DNA of 64,000 nucleotides, from the NCBI GenBank assembly GCA_964019655.1, contig CAXHTR010000002.1, forward strand, positions 62,001 through 126,000, in the 5' to 3' direction. Shown in pieces: positions 37,079 through 45,803 of this stretch. How positions within the stretch are numbered: position 1 is the first letter of the stretch; the number at the start of each line of letters is the position of its first letter. The notes beneath the pieces are model-generated. The model ran no database searches, was not told where the DNA came from, and was given only the letters and a program-made list of their open reading frames with translations. This stretch comes from Perkinsela sp. pyNocScin1 (taxonomy: Eukaryota > Euglenozoa > Kinetoplastea > Prokinetoplastida > Perkinselidae). The position numbers and the translations under genes are program-made.

Positions 37079-37564
37079 ATGTCGATTCTCCGTATCGTCA
37101 CACCATCAGTTTCAATTCGCGTGCCGCTTCGTCAGGCTGTCCGGATGCACCACAAAAAGGGTGTTGAACATGCTACCGCCCCCAAGAAGAAGGCAGCTGT
37201 CAAGCCAAAGCCCATCCAGACAAGCACTATCCTTCCCAAGGGCACAATGATGCAGGGCGAAGAGCGCGTGATGATGACACAGACCACAATGGTCGACGGT
37301 AAGCCCGTCACAAAGACCCTGATGAAGGCCCGCAAGTACTACACCGATCCAAAGACAGGGCGCGTCATCGAGGAAACAATTGACCAGGCGCCGAAGAAGG
37401 TTGCTGGCGGCCAGAAGGTCAAGGAGGCTGCTGATGGCGAGGCCTCTACAAAGGCCGTCGAGAGTGCGCAGAAATCTTTCGCTGAGGCAAATCAGCGTTT
37501 TCACAACGAAATGATGCAGATGGAGCATGATCTTCGTAACTTGTGGCGCTTTCCATTCTGTTAG
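37079..37564 (+). CDS. Hypothetical mitochondrial-type protein, 161 aa
   Basis: The first 30 residues (MSILRIVTPSVSIRVPLRQAVRM) are basic, hydrophobic and free of acidic residues, a good mitochondrial presequence. The middle is lysine-rich with a beta-like segment (VMMTQTTMVDGKPVTKTLMKARKYY). The C-terminal 50 residues form a likely helix (AVESAQKSFAEANQRFHNEMMQMEHDLRNLW). No family recognised. It is flanked by the zinc-finger gene and the second LRR block. Confidence 0.8.
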   Translation: MSILRIVTPSVSIRVPLRQAVRMHHKKGVEHATAPKKKAAVKPKPIQTSTILPKGTMMQGEERVMMTQTTMVDGKPVTKTLMKARKYYTDPKTGRVIEETIDQAPKKVAGGQKVKEAADGEASTKAVESAQKSFAEANQRFHNEMMQMEHDLRNLWRFPFC

Positions 37565-37731
37565 GGGAAAGTCGGTCTTCGCCCCAATGTTGATACATAG
37601 TCATATTGCGAATTATAGATAAGGAATCCACAGCGTGCAGCAAAGCGCGTATGCATGTAAAATGAAATTACTTCGGAAAAATTTACGACAGCATTTAATT
37701 CACTTGCTTATCTTTATTTTTTAACCCACTC

Positions 37732-38652
37732 ATGACACCCATAGCCCTCGCGCTGTGCGCTGACCAAAATTACCTCGGCCGTGTTGAGAAGGCAACTTTG
37801 CCTGCTGTGGTCTGCCTCGAGCTTCTCGTCGATGGGTTCTTACCGACTGAGAAACAAAAATTCCAGGACGATGAGGGATACTTGCAAAACCTTCGCGACT
37901 GGTTTGGCGTTGGGTGCGATGCAAATGGCCAGCCAGTCACGATTGGCTGGGGATACACACTGTCTGGCGGATCTATCGATTTGCGTTACATTCCAGCGAG
38001 TGTTGAAAAGTTTGGGATAGAGTCAAATTCTTTGGCAGGAGAGATCGACTGGGACACGCTGCCGGCAGGCTTGCAGTACTTTTCCATTTACGGCAACCAA
38101 ATTCAGGGTTCTGTGCTGTGCGAAAAGTTCCCCAAAGCAGTCGACAATATGTACCTGAACGAGAATTTGCTGTGCGGATCGGTGGACCTTGCGATGCTGC
38201 CTACCTCAGTGCGCTTCCTGTACCTCGCGAGCAACACGCTCACAGGCAGTCTCAACCTCTGCGCGCTGCCCGCTAGCATGTCGCGACTTGCGCTCGACGG
38301 CAATAATTTTACGGGGACAATGGACCTAACACACCTCCCGCCGGACATTCGTACATGTAATGTTAAAAACAATAAGCTGACAGGGAGCCTCGACCTCACG
38401 CGGCTGGCTGCTGGCATGGAATTTCTCGATCTCTCGCACAACTTGTTTGTGGGGACGATTAAGCTGACGCGCCTGCCGAAATCGCTCAGCATTCTCTGGG
38501 TGTCGTACAACAGGCTCCATGGCGATGTCGCTGTCGCCCCGCTTGGACGCACTCGGATATACATGGGTGGAAATTTGTTCTCGAAAATACTTGACGAAAA
38601 TGGGAATCGCGCAGATCTGCAGAGTCAGCAATACAAGGGTATCAATGTGTAG
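37732..38652 (+). CDS. Type A LRR protein, 306 aa
   Basis: Leader MTPIALALCADQNYLGRVE, then LPAVVCLELL in place of the usual LSxQxxMELL. The cap is LRDWFGVGCDANGQ, keeping tryptophan and the second cysteine only. Eight LRRs follow (IPASVEKF, LPAGLQYF, FPKAVDNM, LPTSVRFL, LPASMSRL, LPPDIRTC, LAAGMEFL, LPKSLSIL). The conserved tail FSKILDENGNRADLQ follows. It opens the second LRR block, directly after mitochondrial-type genes. Confidence 0.9.
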   Translation: MTPIALALCADQNYLGRVEKATLPAVVCLELLVDGFLPTEKQKFQDDEGYLQNLRDWFGVGCDANGQPVTIGWGYTLSGGSIDLRYIPASVEKFGIESNSLAGEIDWDTLPAGLQYFSIYGNQIQGSVLCEKFPKAVDNMYLNENLLCGSVDLAMLPTSVRFLYLASNTLTGSLNLCALPASMSRLALDGNNFTGTMDLTHLPPDIRTCNVKNNKLTGSLDLTRLAAGMEFLDLSHNLFVGTIKLTRLPKSLSILWVSYNRLHGDVAVAPLGRTRIYMGGNLFSKILDENGNRADLQSQQYKGINV

Positions 38653-38746
38653 GACACGAATGATGCAAAGATCTGAGGTAGATAAGTAGCGAAACTGGCA
38701 GTACCAAAAAAAATTCTTTCTTCCCATTTTCTATTCCTCTCCAACA

Positions 38747-39505
38747 ATGAATACATTCTTCACAGCGCTTTGCAGCTTCAATTGCGCAGACCCAGTGAGC
38801 AATGCTATGAACTCCTCGATGCAGAAAATATTTGTCACACAGATGTTCAAGATGAACGCCGTAAAATACCCAGACAGCGTCCTGCGAGACATTGACAAAG
38901 ACGTCCGGGGAGACGTCTGCTGGTGGCGTGGCATCCAGTGCACAGACGGGAAGGTCACGACACTTGTGCTCAATCAAAGCAGATTTCCCATTGAGCTCGA
39001 CGTTGACTGGCTTCCACCGACGCTCACCAAAGTTAAGGTGCGGCATATCGGCATTGGCCAGGTCTTCCACACGCGCCGGCTACCGCGGGGGCTGACGAAG
39101 TGTGTCATCCAGGCGGCCCACCTCCGCGGCTCGCTCGACCTCCAAGCGCTGCCAGAAAAAATTGAAATCCTCGACCTGGCGCATAACTCCATGTATGGCG
39201 TCCTGTATATCGTCGAGATGCCACAGACTGTGAAGCGCATCTGCTTGACAAATAATGTGATACAAAAAGTTTTTGTGAACAACGCCTGCTTGCCGAAGTG
39301 CCTCGGGGAGATCCAGGTGACGAGCACGAGAAAACCTGTGAAGATCCGGTCCATCGGCGATGGAAAAGTAGACGCTCGAGTGCACAGCTCGCAGCTCACC
39401 ATTGCGTCCTCGAGTTCGGATAGCTCAGACTACTCAGAGAGCGAAAGCTTCGACTCCAGCACTTCTTCGAGCTACAGCTCGAGTGGGAGCGAGGATGACT
39501 TTTAG
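38747..39505 (+). CDS. Type C LRR protein with Ser/acidic tail, 252 aa
   Basis: N-terminus MNTFFTALCSFNCADPVS is a weak signal-like stretch. The cap CWWRGIQCTDG is complete. The LRR core (LPPTLTKV, LPRGLTKC, LPEKIEIL, MPQTVKRI) and the VKIRSIGDGKVDARVH segment are shared with the gene at 19274. The last 35 residues are almost entirely Ser, Asp, Glu and Tyr (SSSSDSSDYSESESFDSS), a likely phosphorylated disordered tail. Type C genes on opposite strands of separate clusters show the family has dispersed. Confidence 0.88.
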   Translation: MNTFFTALCSFNCADPVSNAMNSSMQKIFVTQMFKMNAVKYPDSVLRDIDKDVRGDVCWWRGIQCTDGKVTTLVLNQSRFPIELDVDWLPPTLTKVKVRHIGIGQVFHTRRLPRGLTKCVIQAAHLRGSLDLQALPEKIEILDLAHNSMYGVLYIVEMPQTVKRICLTNNVIQKVFVNNACLPKCLGEIQVTSTRKPVKIRSIGDGKVDARVHSSQLTIASSSSDSSDYSESESFDSSTSSSYSSSGSEDDF

Positions 39506-39656
39506 CGATGGCGGCCATGAGGGGCTTCGACGGAAATGCTTTCGATTTCGTGATTCATTAATAAAGAAATAGCTAGTTTTGTAGAGTTAACCCAACGAGA
39601 GAATCGAATGTAAGCTGCCAAGCATCTGAATTTTCTGTCCCAATTTGAGTTTTCAA

Positions 39657-40868
39657 ATGATCAAAATGCTATTGACACTTCACGCTGACCCTACGCTCGG
39701 CAGGCTTGACTACGCCTCGCTCTCTAAGCAGGCCAAGATGGAGATTCTCGTCGAAGGCTTCAACGCCAAGGGCAAAATGGGCCTCTTAGACGGGTCTCAA
39801 AATTACAAAGACGCGTGCGAGTGGAAGTGCGTCACGTGCGATGCGGACGAGAACATCACAAGAATCCAGTGGGGTAGCCGGAAAGTTCACGGTGGCCGCA
39901 TCAATCTGTCATTCCTCCCAGACACGCTGACTCATCTGGACATCTCGGGTAACTTCCTGCAAGGGTCGGTTCCGGTAGCTGCCCTCCCAAGGGGCCTTAT
40001 CGATCTTCAAGCGCACAATAATAAGCTTGATGGCTCATTCGACTGCACAGTGCTCCCACCAGGCCTCGAAAGCCTCAGGCTGCATGGGAATAGTTTTGTG
40101 GGCGATCTGAGAATCGTTTCCCTACCAAAGACCCTGAAAGAATTTCTTGTTTTTGCAAATGGTTTTAGTGGGAAAGTTCACATCGATACACTCCCACCAG
40201 CTCTAAGAATTATCAATTTGTCGGGAAACGCCCTGTATGGCGTGATCGAAGCAGAAAAGCTTCCGCAAAAGCTAACCGAGCTTATAATGCAGAGAATGCA
40301 TCTTGGTGGAGGCATGAAGCTCGAGAATCTTCCGTCAAAATTGGAGATGTTCGGCGTTCACGCAAATACGATGGACGGAAGCATTCGACTAGATTCGCTC
40401 CCTAAGGTTCTTCATACGCTCGACGCAAGCAACAATTTACTCTCTGGCAGCATTTGTATTACATCCCTCCCGCCGCGTCTGAATGTTCTGAATCTATCGA
40501 ATAACGAACTGAGCGGTTATGTCAATTTTCAGTGTCTTCCAACGTGCATCAGCCATATCGATTTGTCAAGCAATTTTTTTTCGAGTGATGCACTTCTTCT
40601 GAGAATACCACAGTCACTTAATTATATATTCATCCACAACAACCAGTTTGAAGGCGTTCTCAGTGCGTACAACCTCGGTTTTATGACGCTCTCTGTGAAA
40701 GCTTATGGGAACAAATTTTCAAAGGTGATCGTGGGTAACTCCTGGGGAGGCGGAAAGAACGTGGTCGAAGTCGATGACACTCAGGCAAACATTGTCGACA
40801 GTCAAGGGAATCCGGCATCGGAATGGGTGCAACGTGTCCAGGTAAACACTCCTCAGGCAGGTACATAA
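39657..40868 (+). CDS. Type A LRR protein, 403 aa
   Basis: The ATG at 39657 gives MIKMLLTLHADPTLGRLD with LSKQAKMEIL. Upstream the frame opens only at a TTG. The cap is CEWKCVTCDADENITRIQW, again with cysteine at the glycine position. Eleven LRRs follow (LPDTLTHL to IPQSLNYI). The last strand region near residue 345 is longer than 23 residues. A tail with VDDTQANIVDSQGNPASEW matches the conserved VDxxGxPxxxW ending. No membrane anchor. Confidence 0.9.
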   Translation: MIKMLLTLHADPTLGRLDYASLSKQAKMEILVEGFNAKGKMGLLDGSQNYKDACEWKCVTCDADENITRIQWGSRKVHGGRINLSFLPDTLTHLDISGNFLQGSVPVAALPRGLIDLQAHNNKLDGSFDCTVLPPGLESLRLHGNSFVGDLRIVSLPKTLKEFLVFANGFSGKVHIDTLPPALRIINLSGNALYGVIEAEKLPQKLTELIMQRMHLGGGMKLENLPSKLEMFGVHANTMDGSIRLDSLPKVLHTLDASNNLLSGSICITSLPPRLNVLNLSNNELSGYVNFQCLPTCISHIDLSSNFFSSDALLLRIPQSLNYIFIHNNQFEGVLSAYNLGFMTLSVKAYGNKFSKVIVGNSWGGGKNVVEVDDTQANIVDSQGNPASEWVQRVQVNTPQAGT

Positions 40869-41141
40869 GAAGCAAAAGAACAGTTTTCGTAGGAAAAGAA
40901 GCGTAATAATAAATAAAAGTTTTTATGCAACCATCATAGTGCATACAAAAATATCATTCTCGACATCATAATCGTATGAAAATCTAAGAAAATAATTATG
41001 CGCATACTTTTATTGACATAAACATATATATAGCATATAGCGAATAGCATTACGACAAGCTCAAGTCAAGTAGACACAAATGAAAGTATTTTTTACTCTT
41101 TCCATGCCTTAGTCCCACAATCTATTTCACCTTTTTTTTTC

Positions 41142-41143
41142 AG
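41142..41143 (+). promoter_or_regulatory. Putative trans-splice acceptor AG
   Basis: The clearest acceptor in the window: tctatttcacc followed by nine T, then cag, ending 14 bases upstream of the ATG at 41158. Confidence 0.65.
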
Positions 41144-41157
41144 CAAAATAGAAAGAA

Positions 41158-41922
41158 ATGTATATGAAGATTTTCTTTGCGCAAGACGTACCGGCTGCAC
41201 GTTTCAACCCTTCTGATGCAACGCAGCAACAGCTCCTTGAGCTTTTAGTCAACGATGTCGACACGGACAGAAAGCTTACCGATGCACAAGGTGACTACAC
41301 TGCCATTATCGAGTGGCCGAGGCTCACTTTCAGCAGTGATGGCAATCTCACGAAAATAGACTGGCAGCGGGAGTTCTGGAGGGGTGGAACGATGCACATG
41401 GAATACCTACCGAGCACGCTCCTATTCATCAACCTGCGACGAAACTCTTTGCAAGGTTCTGTTAATTTGAGTCAACTTCCCCAGAATCTGAAAGACCTCA
41501 GCATTGGAATGAATAAAATGACCGGAAGCCTAGACCTCACAAAATTGCCCGTGACGCTTGTTTCCCTCGATTGCGCAAGCAATCAGTTCAGCGGGGAAAT
41601 TGACTTGACAAATCTTCCGCAAAAACTCTGCACGCTCAAACTCTTCAACAATTCACTCACGGGGGAAGTCAGCCTGCGCTCCCTTCCTGTCGAGCTCTTC
41701 TGTCTTGAACTCCAACAGAACATTCTGCGCGGGTCAATCATCTTTGAGAACGTTCCGCCACGACTGTCTATTGTCAACCTTTCCAAGAATTTCTTTACGG
41801 GCCGCGCAGACCTTTCACATTTTAGGCATAAGGTGCAATACATACAAATTCAGGAGAACAACTTGGTGCGCAAGCCGATCCTGAGCGACATTCTGCGAGA
41901 CACTGCAGCAGTCAGGTATTAA
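41158..41922 (+). CDS. Type A LRR protein, 254 aa, cap without cysteines
   Basis: Leader MYMKIFFAQDVPAARFN, with the block reduced to ATQQQLLELL. The cap keeps tryptophan but has lost both cysteines (IIEWPRLTFSSDG), although TKIDW after it is conserved. Seven LRRs follow (LPSTLLFI, LPQNLKDL, LPVTLVSL, LPQKLCTL, LPVELFCL, VPPRLSIV, FRHKVQYI). It ends abruptly in a polar tail (LSDILRDTAAVRY). The start is supported by a strong upstream pyrimidine-AG signal. Confidence 0.91.
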   Translation: MYMKIFFAQDVPAARFNPSDATQQQLLELLVNDVDTDRKLTDAQGDYTAIIEWPRLTFSSDGNLTKIDWQREFWRGGTMHMEYLPSTLLFINLRRNSLQGSVNLSQLPQNLKDLSIGMNKMTGSLDLTKLPVTLVSLDCASNQFSGEIDLTNLPQKLCTLKLFNNSLTGEVSLRSLPVELFCLELQQNILRGSIIFENVPPRLSIVNLSKNFFTGRADLSHFRHKVQYIQIQENNLVRKPILSDILRDTAAVRY

Positions 41923-42027
41923 TTGACGAGCGGTGAGGAAACAAGGAAAAACGTTGAATTCAAAGAAATAATGACTTTTGGGCGATCTTCGATATAAATT
42001 TACTATAGCAAAAATTCTTACGCTACG

Positions 42028-42675
42028 ATGGCATCGCAGCAGGTGCTCATGTATGCCTTCTTCGGGAGCGAAAGCAAGTCCCAAGATATCATAGCCTATC
42101 TCACAGGCTCCGATGAGCATCAGCCCAACACTGACGAATGCAGATTTCACGTTGTCACGTGCACAGACTGCACCATTACTGCCTTGGAGTACGCAAAGCT
42201 ACAAGTTGGCAAGTTTTCACTTCCATACGTACCGAGCACAGTAGAGTCTCTCACAATAATTGACTGTTTGCAGCAGTACAAAGTACGGACGCGGATGCTG
42301 CCACGAGAGGCTCGAAGCATCAACCTGCGCGCAAACTTCATATACGGAAAAATTGACCTTCGCACGCTGCCGCTGAAACTTTGCGTTTTGAACCTTTCAC
42401 ACAATCAAATTACGAAAATCAGCCCGGTCGACAGGCTACCGCCTTTCCTTGAACGCATTCTCCTGCAGGGTAACGATATTCGGCAGGACACGATCTACGT
42501 TGGCGAAGTTCCTGCATCTGTCACGCTCATAAGCCTGCGAGGAGAGAATATGAAAATTCAGAAGATGGAGAGCCTGTTCCCGGAGAAAGGAATTTCCGAT
42601 AAGGCACGCAGTGCTATCAAAATGCAGAATATCTCTCTGGATAGAATATCGCTGTATAAAGGATATGCGGTGTGA
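42028..42675 (+). CDS. Type B LRR protein lacking the leader, 215 aa
   Basis: The N-terminus (MASQQVLMYAFFGSESKSQ) aligns with the internal MQQRLMHNFYMSMNEN of other type B members, so the hydrophobic leader is missing. An in-frame stop lies 11 codons upstream (41995-41997) with no leader between. The cap keeps cysteines but not tryptophan (CRFHVVTCTDC). The core YVPSTVESL, QQYKVRTRMLPREA and two LRRs are intact. A tail after LPPFLERILL carries the GEVPASV block. The product would be cytosolic unless another start is used. Confidence 0.85.
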   Translation: MASQQVLMYAFFGSESKSQDIIAYLTGSDEHQPNTDECRFHVVTCTDCTITALEYAKLQVGKFSLPYVPSTVESLTIIDCLQQYKVRTRMLPREARSINLRANFIYGKIDLRTLPLKLCVLNLSHNQITKISPVDRLPPFLERILLQGNDIRQDTIYVGEVPASVTLISLRGENMKIQKMESLFPEKGISDKARSAIKMQNISLDRISLYKGYAV

Positions 42676-42792
42676 TGACCAGTGAGTTCACTGCGGTGGA
42701 ATGTTTGTTACCTGTGGCTCTCTCCTTTGACGGCATCAGCAGGTAATTGAATGACTTATTATTGCACAAGCAATATGTATTTCATGTTTCTC

Positions 42793-42794
42793 AG
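42793..42794 (+). promoter_or_regulatory. Putative trans-splice acceptor AG
   Basis: The sequence atgtttctcag ends here, 19 bases upstream of the ATG at 42814. Confidence 0.5.
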
Positions 42795-42813
42795 TTTATA
42801 AGATATCATTCAC

Positions 42814-43443
42814 ATGATCTTTGCCGCCTGCTGTGATATTTCGCATGCTGGCCGCTTTGACATTGAGACGCTCAGTAACCAGCATCGAATGGAGCTTTTC
42901 ATCACACCGAGCGATTACGACAGCTTTTGCGCGCAAATCTCTGGAGATATCGATGATGCATGCACATGGACAGGTGTGACATGCGATTCCGCAGATGATA
43001 TTTGTGATATCACTTGGCATTCCTTTACTTTGCAAATCACAGGGAATTTAGACTTTTTGATGATTCCACGAAGAGTTCTGTGCTTAAACATATATGAACA
43101 GGAGGTGACCGGTGTGGTGGATTTGATGCATCTGCCAGTCGACCTCAATATCCTGTGCATCGAGTACACGAGTCTCAGTGGAACGCTCGACTTGTCAGCA
43201 CTCCCGCGAAAGCTCGATCAGCTTTTCTTCACACACAATGCGATCACTTCAGTCAAAGACCTTGTCAACATACCCGAGACGCTCCGGTATTTCGCTGTGA
43301 ATGAGGGAAATGTCGTGGAGAATTCCATCGTGATTGGTAAGAAGCACATGGAAGAGCTCACTATCAGTTTTGATGGCTGTGGTTTCAAGAATGTCACTTT
43401 TGTCGAGGGCCAAGAAAATGATGGCGAGAGCTTTCTGTTTTAA
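42814..43443 (+). CDS. Type A LRR protein, 209 aa, fewest repeats
   Basis: Leader MIFAACCDISHAGRFD with LSNQHRMELF. The cap CTWTGVTCDSADDICDITW is complete and the closest in the window to plant LRR N-caps. Only four recognisable LRRs follow (IPRRVLCL, LPVDLNIL, LPRKLDQL, IPETLRYF). A diverged C-terminal part (MEELTISFDGCGFKNVTFVEG) with an acidic end follows. It is the last gene of the + cluster, facing the convergent switch. Confidence 0.88.
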   Translation: MIFAACCDISHAGRFDIETLSNQHRMELFITPSDYDSFCAQISGDIDDACTWTGVTCDSADDICDITWHSFTLQITGNLDFLMIPRRVLCLNIYEQEVTGVVDLMHLPVDLNILCIEYTSLSGTLDLSALPRKLDQLFFTHNAITSVKDLVNIPETLRYFAVNEGNVVENSIVIGKKHMEELTISFDGCGFKNVTFVEGQENDGESFLF

Positions 43444-43999
43444 ATCTAAGCAGCTAAAATTTTTTCCCTCAAAGTGGCATTTGTCGCTACAGAAGCATAA
43501 TATTTTTTGCGGCATTCAATTCTATGAATGGCACGAGTCCAATTGGCACCGTGAATTAAAATATTGACTGAATGCTTTTATTTGTATGTGAGCCACGCGC
43601 TCGATCGAAAGTCTCTCGAAGCGCCTGGTATACTATCTGCATTGAATATTTGAACGGGAACTCTTGATCACACGACTCTTCCTGGAAAATAATGAACCCA
43701 TTACTCTAATCCTGACCATGTGAAAAACATGTCAGCGTACTTTCATTTATACGAGTAAAATAAGGCCATGAAATATTATTCCTTTACAAAATGAGAAACA
43801 TACATACTTTCATAAACTGCCCTCGATTAACGCAAGCTAACGTGGTCAATGCACGGATAACTAAGCGCAAGGATAGAACCACTGTTCAAAAAGATTCCTT
43901 TTCACTTCTGGATCTACTGCGTCTCTTACCTTAACTTCACATGTTCCTTAACATCCACAATCCCATTCTCTCGAAATCAGTTCAGTCATGGGGGCCTTT
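43444..43999. other. Convergent strand-switch region
   Basis: Opposing clusters end at 43443 (+) and 44000 (-). The stretch is AT-rich with no convincing gene, tRNA or repeat. Short open frames at the right end are antisense to the type B gene. Confidence 0.55.
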
Positions 44000-44647
44000 T
44001 CAGTCAATCCGTACATCGTTTCTTGCAAAAACACTTTTCCCATGGCGCCTGTCTTCCGGCGTAACCCCGCGCAGGTGTCGGATGTGCATATGTGGCCCCC
44101 GCAGATTGACCCACTTGAGGCCGGGCGGCAGCTTGCTGTACATCACCGTCTTCTGCTGAATGCTATTCTGCAGAATGCCGAGCGACGTCAGATATTTTGG
44201 GAGATTCGTCAAATCGATCGGGCCTGAGAGAGAGTTGAACGTGAAGCTCACGATGACTGCGTTTTCTGGCAGCGTGGTCAAGTCGATGATCCCGTGCAGG
44301 AGGTTGTTGTTCAAGAAAATATGGTGCGCCGCTCGCGGGAGCTTTCGAGTGTCGACAGTGTACGCCTGATCGCAAGACTGGATGTCGAGCTTTTGCACGG
44401 TCGGTGGCACATACGCGAGATCAAACTGCCCGCACAGGCAGTACTTGTAGCGCATCTCAGTCACAATGCTGTCGACGCAGTAGATTCCGCGCAGGGTGCA
44501 CACTGCCGTGAGATCGGTTATCTTCAACTTTCGTAGCTCATCTGCGCTGATATTGCGGAAATAGCCTGTGATGAGCGTTTCCTGGTAGGCTTCGATAGAA
44601 GCTTTGTCGACATGGTCACTACAGAGGATAAGAAGCGAATGGGGCAT
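44000..44647 (-). CDS. Type B LRR protein, 215 aa
   Basis: Leader MPHSLLILCSDHVDKAS. The cap is CTLRGIYCVDS, with both cysteines but leucine instead of tryptophan. The core contains YVPPTVQKLDI, DQAYTVDTRKLPRAA, two LRRs (LPENAVIV, LPKYLTSL) and the block KTVMYSKLPPGLKWVNLRG. The closest relatives here are the genes at 8015 and 42028, which share the TVDTR/VRTR segment. It is the 3'-most gene of the right-hand - cluster. Confidence 0.89.
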   Translation of the reverse strand: MPHSLLILCSDHVDKASIEAYQETLITGYFRNISADELRKLKITDLTAVCTLRGIYCVDSIVTEMRYKYCLCGQFDLAYVPPTVQKLDIQSCDQAYTVDTRKLPRAAHHIFLNNNLLHGIIDLTTLPENAVIVSFTFNSLSGPIDLTNLPKYLTSLGILQNSIQQKTVMYSKLPPGLKWVNLRGPHMHIRHLRGVTPEDRRHGKSVFARNDVRID

Positions 44648-44918
44648 TTGAGAAAATGAGAATGAGAAAATGTTCGGTTATTTTATGTTCGATAGCGAGA
44701 GCGAATCATGAGATTCGACTTTCCTTATCAAACAGCTCACGCACCATTTATTTTCTCAAACAATTCCATGCATTTCGGTTTACCGATTTCCACTGCGTCC
44801 ATTGTTCTCTCACTGAATCACATAGTTTGAACAAAGTTCGAAAAAAGCCGCTTATAAGTCTCTTAAGAGCAAAAGAATATGTAAAAAATTTATGAAAATA
44901 GTCTTGCGCATCGCCCTT

Positions 44919-45803
44919 TTAGTCAATGAAGACTATCTTACGTCCATCAGTTCGCATATTTCGCAGACGCTCCGGCATCTCGCTCCGCACAAGCTTTCCT
45001 CGAAATTGTGCGCGCATTACGTGCAGATCTTGGAGGCCTCGAGGCAGTGCCGCAGCGTCAATGGCCCCTTTTAGCGTAGTCTCGCCCAAGTGCAGGTGCG
45101 TCAAGCTTTCAGGGAGTTCATCGAGGCGCACGTTTCCCGAGAGTTGATTTCTCGACAGCTTGAGCATGCGCAGCCCCGCTGGTAGGCACTGTAAATTGAT
45201 AGAGCCTGAAAAATGGTTCTGCGTGGCGATGAGCGTTTCCATGCTCGGTGGTAGAGACGAGAGCACTACTGACCCCTCAAAGGCGTTATTCGTGAGATCC
45301 AGCGTCTGCAGTTTGCTCGGCAGGTCCTGAAATCGGAGGGACCCCGAAAATTCATTCCCACAGAGGTCAATGTCAGCTATCTCTGACGGAAGGTCACCAA
45401 ATATGATAGACCCATAGAATAAGTTGTACCGGAGGCGCAGGCTACGTAGCACAGGGGGCAGACCGACGCAGTTCACAGTCCCGGAGAAAGTTCTCTTCCG
45501 CATATGCGCCGTGTAATTTTTCAGATCGAGGGAAGTGACGCCTCGAGGGAGAACATTGAGGTCTATATCGCCCCACGCGGCGTCCCGATTCCACTTGATA
45601 CTGATAACGTGGTCCGACTCATCGCACTTGACCCCCCTCCAGCTGCAAACTTCGATGAACTCGTCGTCACTGTCTTGAAAGCGGCAGCGCGCGGCCTCAG
45701 GCATGTCTTGTATGAGTAACTCCATGAGTGTTTGCTCGGGCATGGAGAAAATGTCGGCACGTGATAGTTGGGTGTCTTGCGAGCTTAGGATGCACGCGAT
45801 CAT
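44919..45803 (-). CDS. Type A LRR protein, 294 aa
   Basis: Leader MIACILSSQDTQLSRAD with MPEQTLMELL. The cap CSWRGVKCDESDHVISIKW is complete. About eight to nine LRRs follow (LPRGVTSL with a short insertion, LPPVLRSL, LPSEIADI, LPSKLQTL, LPPSMETL, LPAGLRML, LPESLTHL, LPRGLQDL). The protein stops just after MPERLRNM with a short charged end, lacking the VDxxG tail. It is the rightmost LRR gene in the window; all genes beyond are unrelated. Confidence 0.91.
   Translation of the reverse strand: MIACILSSQDTQLSRADIFSMPEQTLMELLIQDMPEAARCRFQDSDDEFIEVCSWRGVKCDESDHVISIKWNRDAAWGDIDLNVLPRGVTSLDLKNYTAHMRKRTFSGTVNCVGLPPVLRSLRLRYNLFYGSIIFGDLPSEIADIDLCGNEFSGSLRFQDLPSKLQTLDLTNNAFEGSVVLSSLPPSMETLIATQNHFSGSINLQCLPAGLRMLKLSRNQLSGNVRLDELPESLTHLHLGETTLKGAIDAAALPRGLQDLHVMRAQFRGKLVRSEMPERLRNMRTDGRKIVFID

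Noticed and set aside
4-45803. Bacterial origin or LRR receptor kinases
   Set aside because: No operons with ribosome binding sites, and flanking genes are clearly eukaryotic (RPT1, SCD6, eS30). No kinase or transmembrane domain follows the LRRs.
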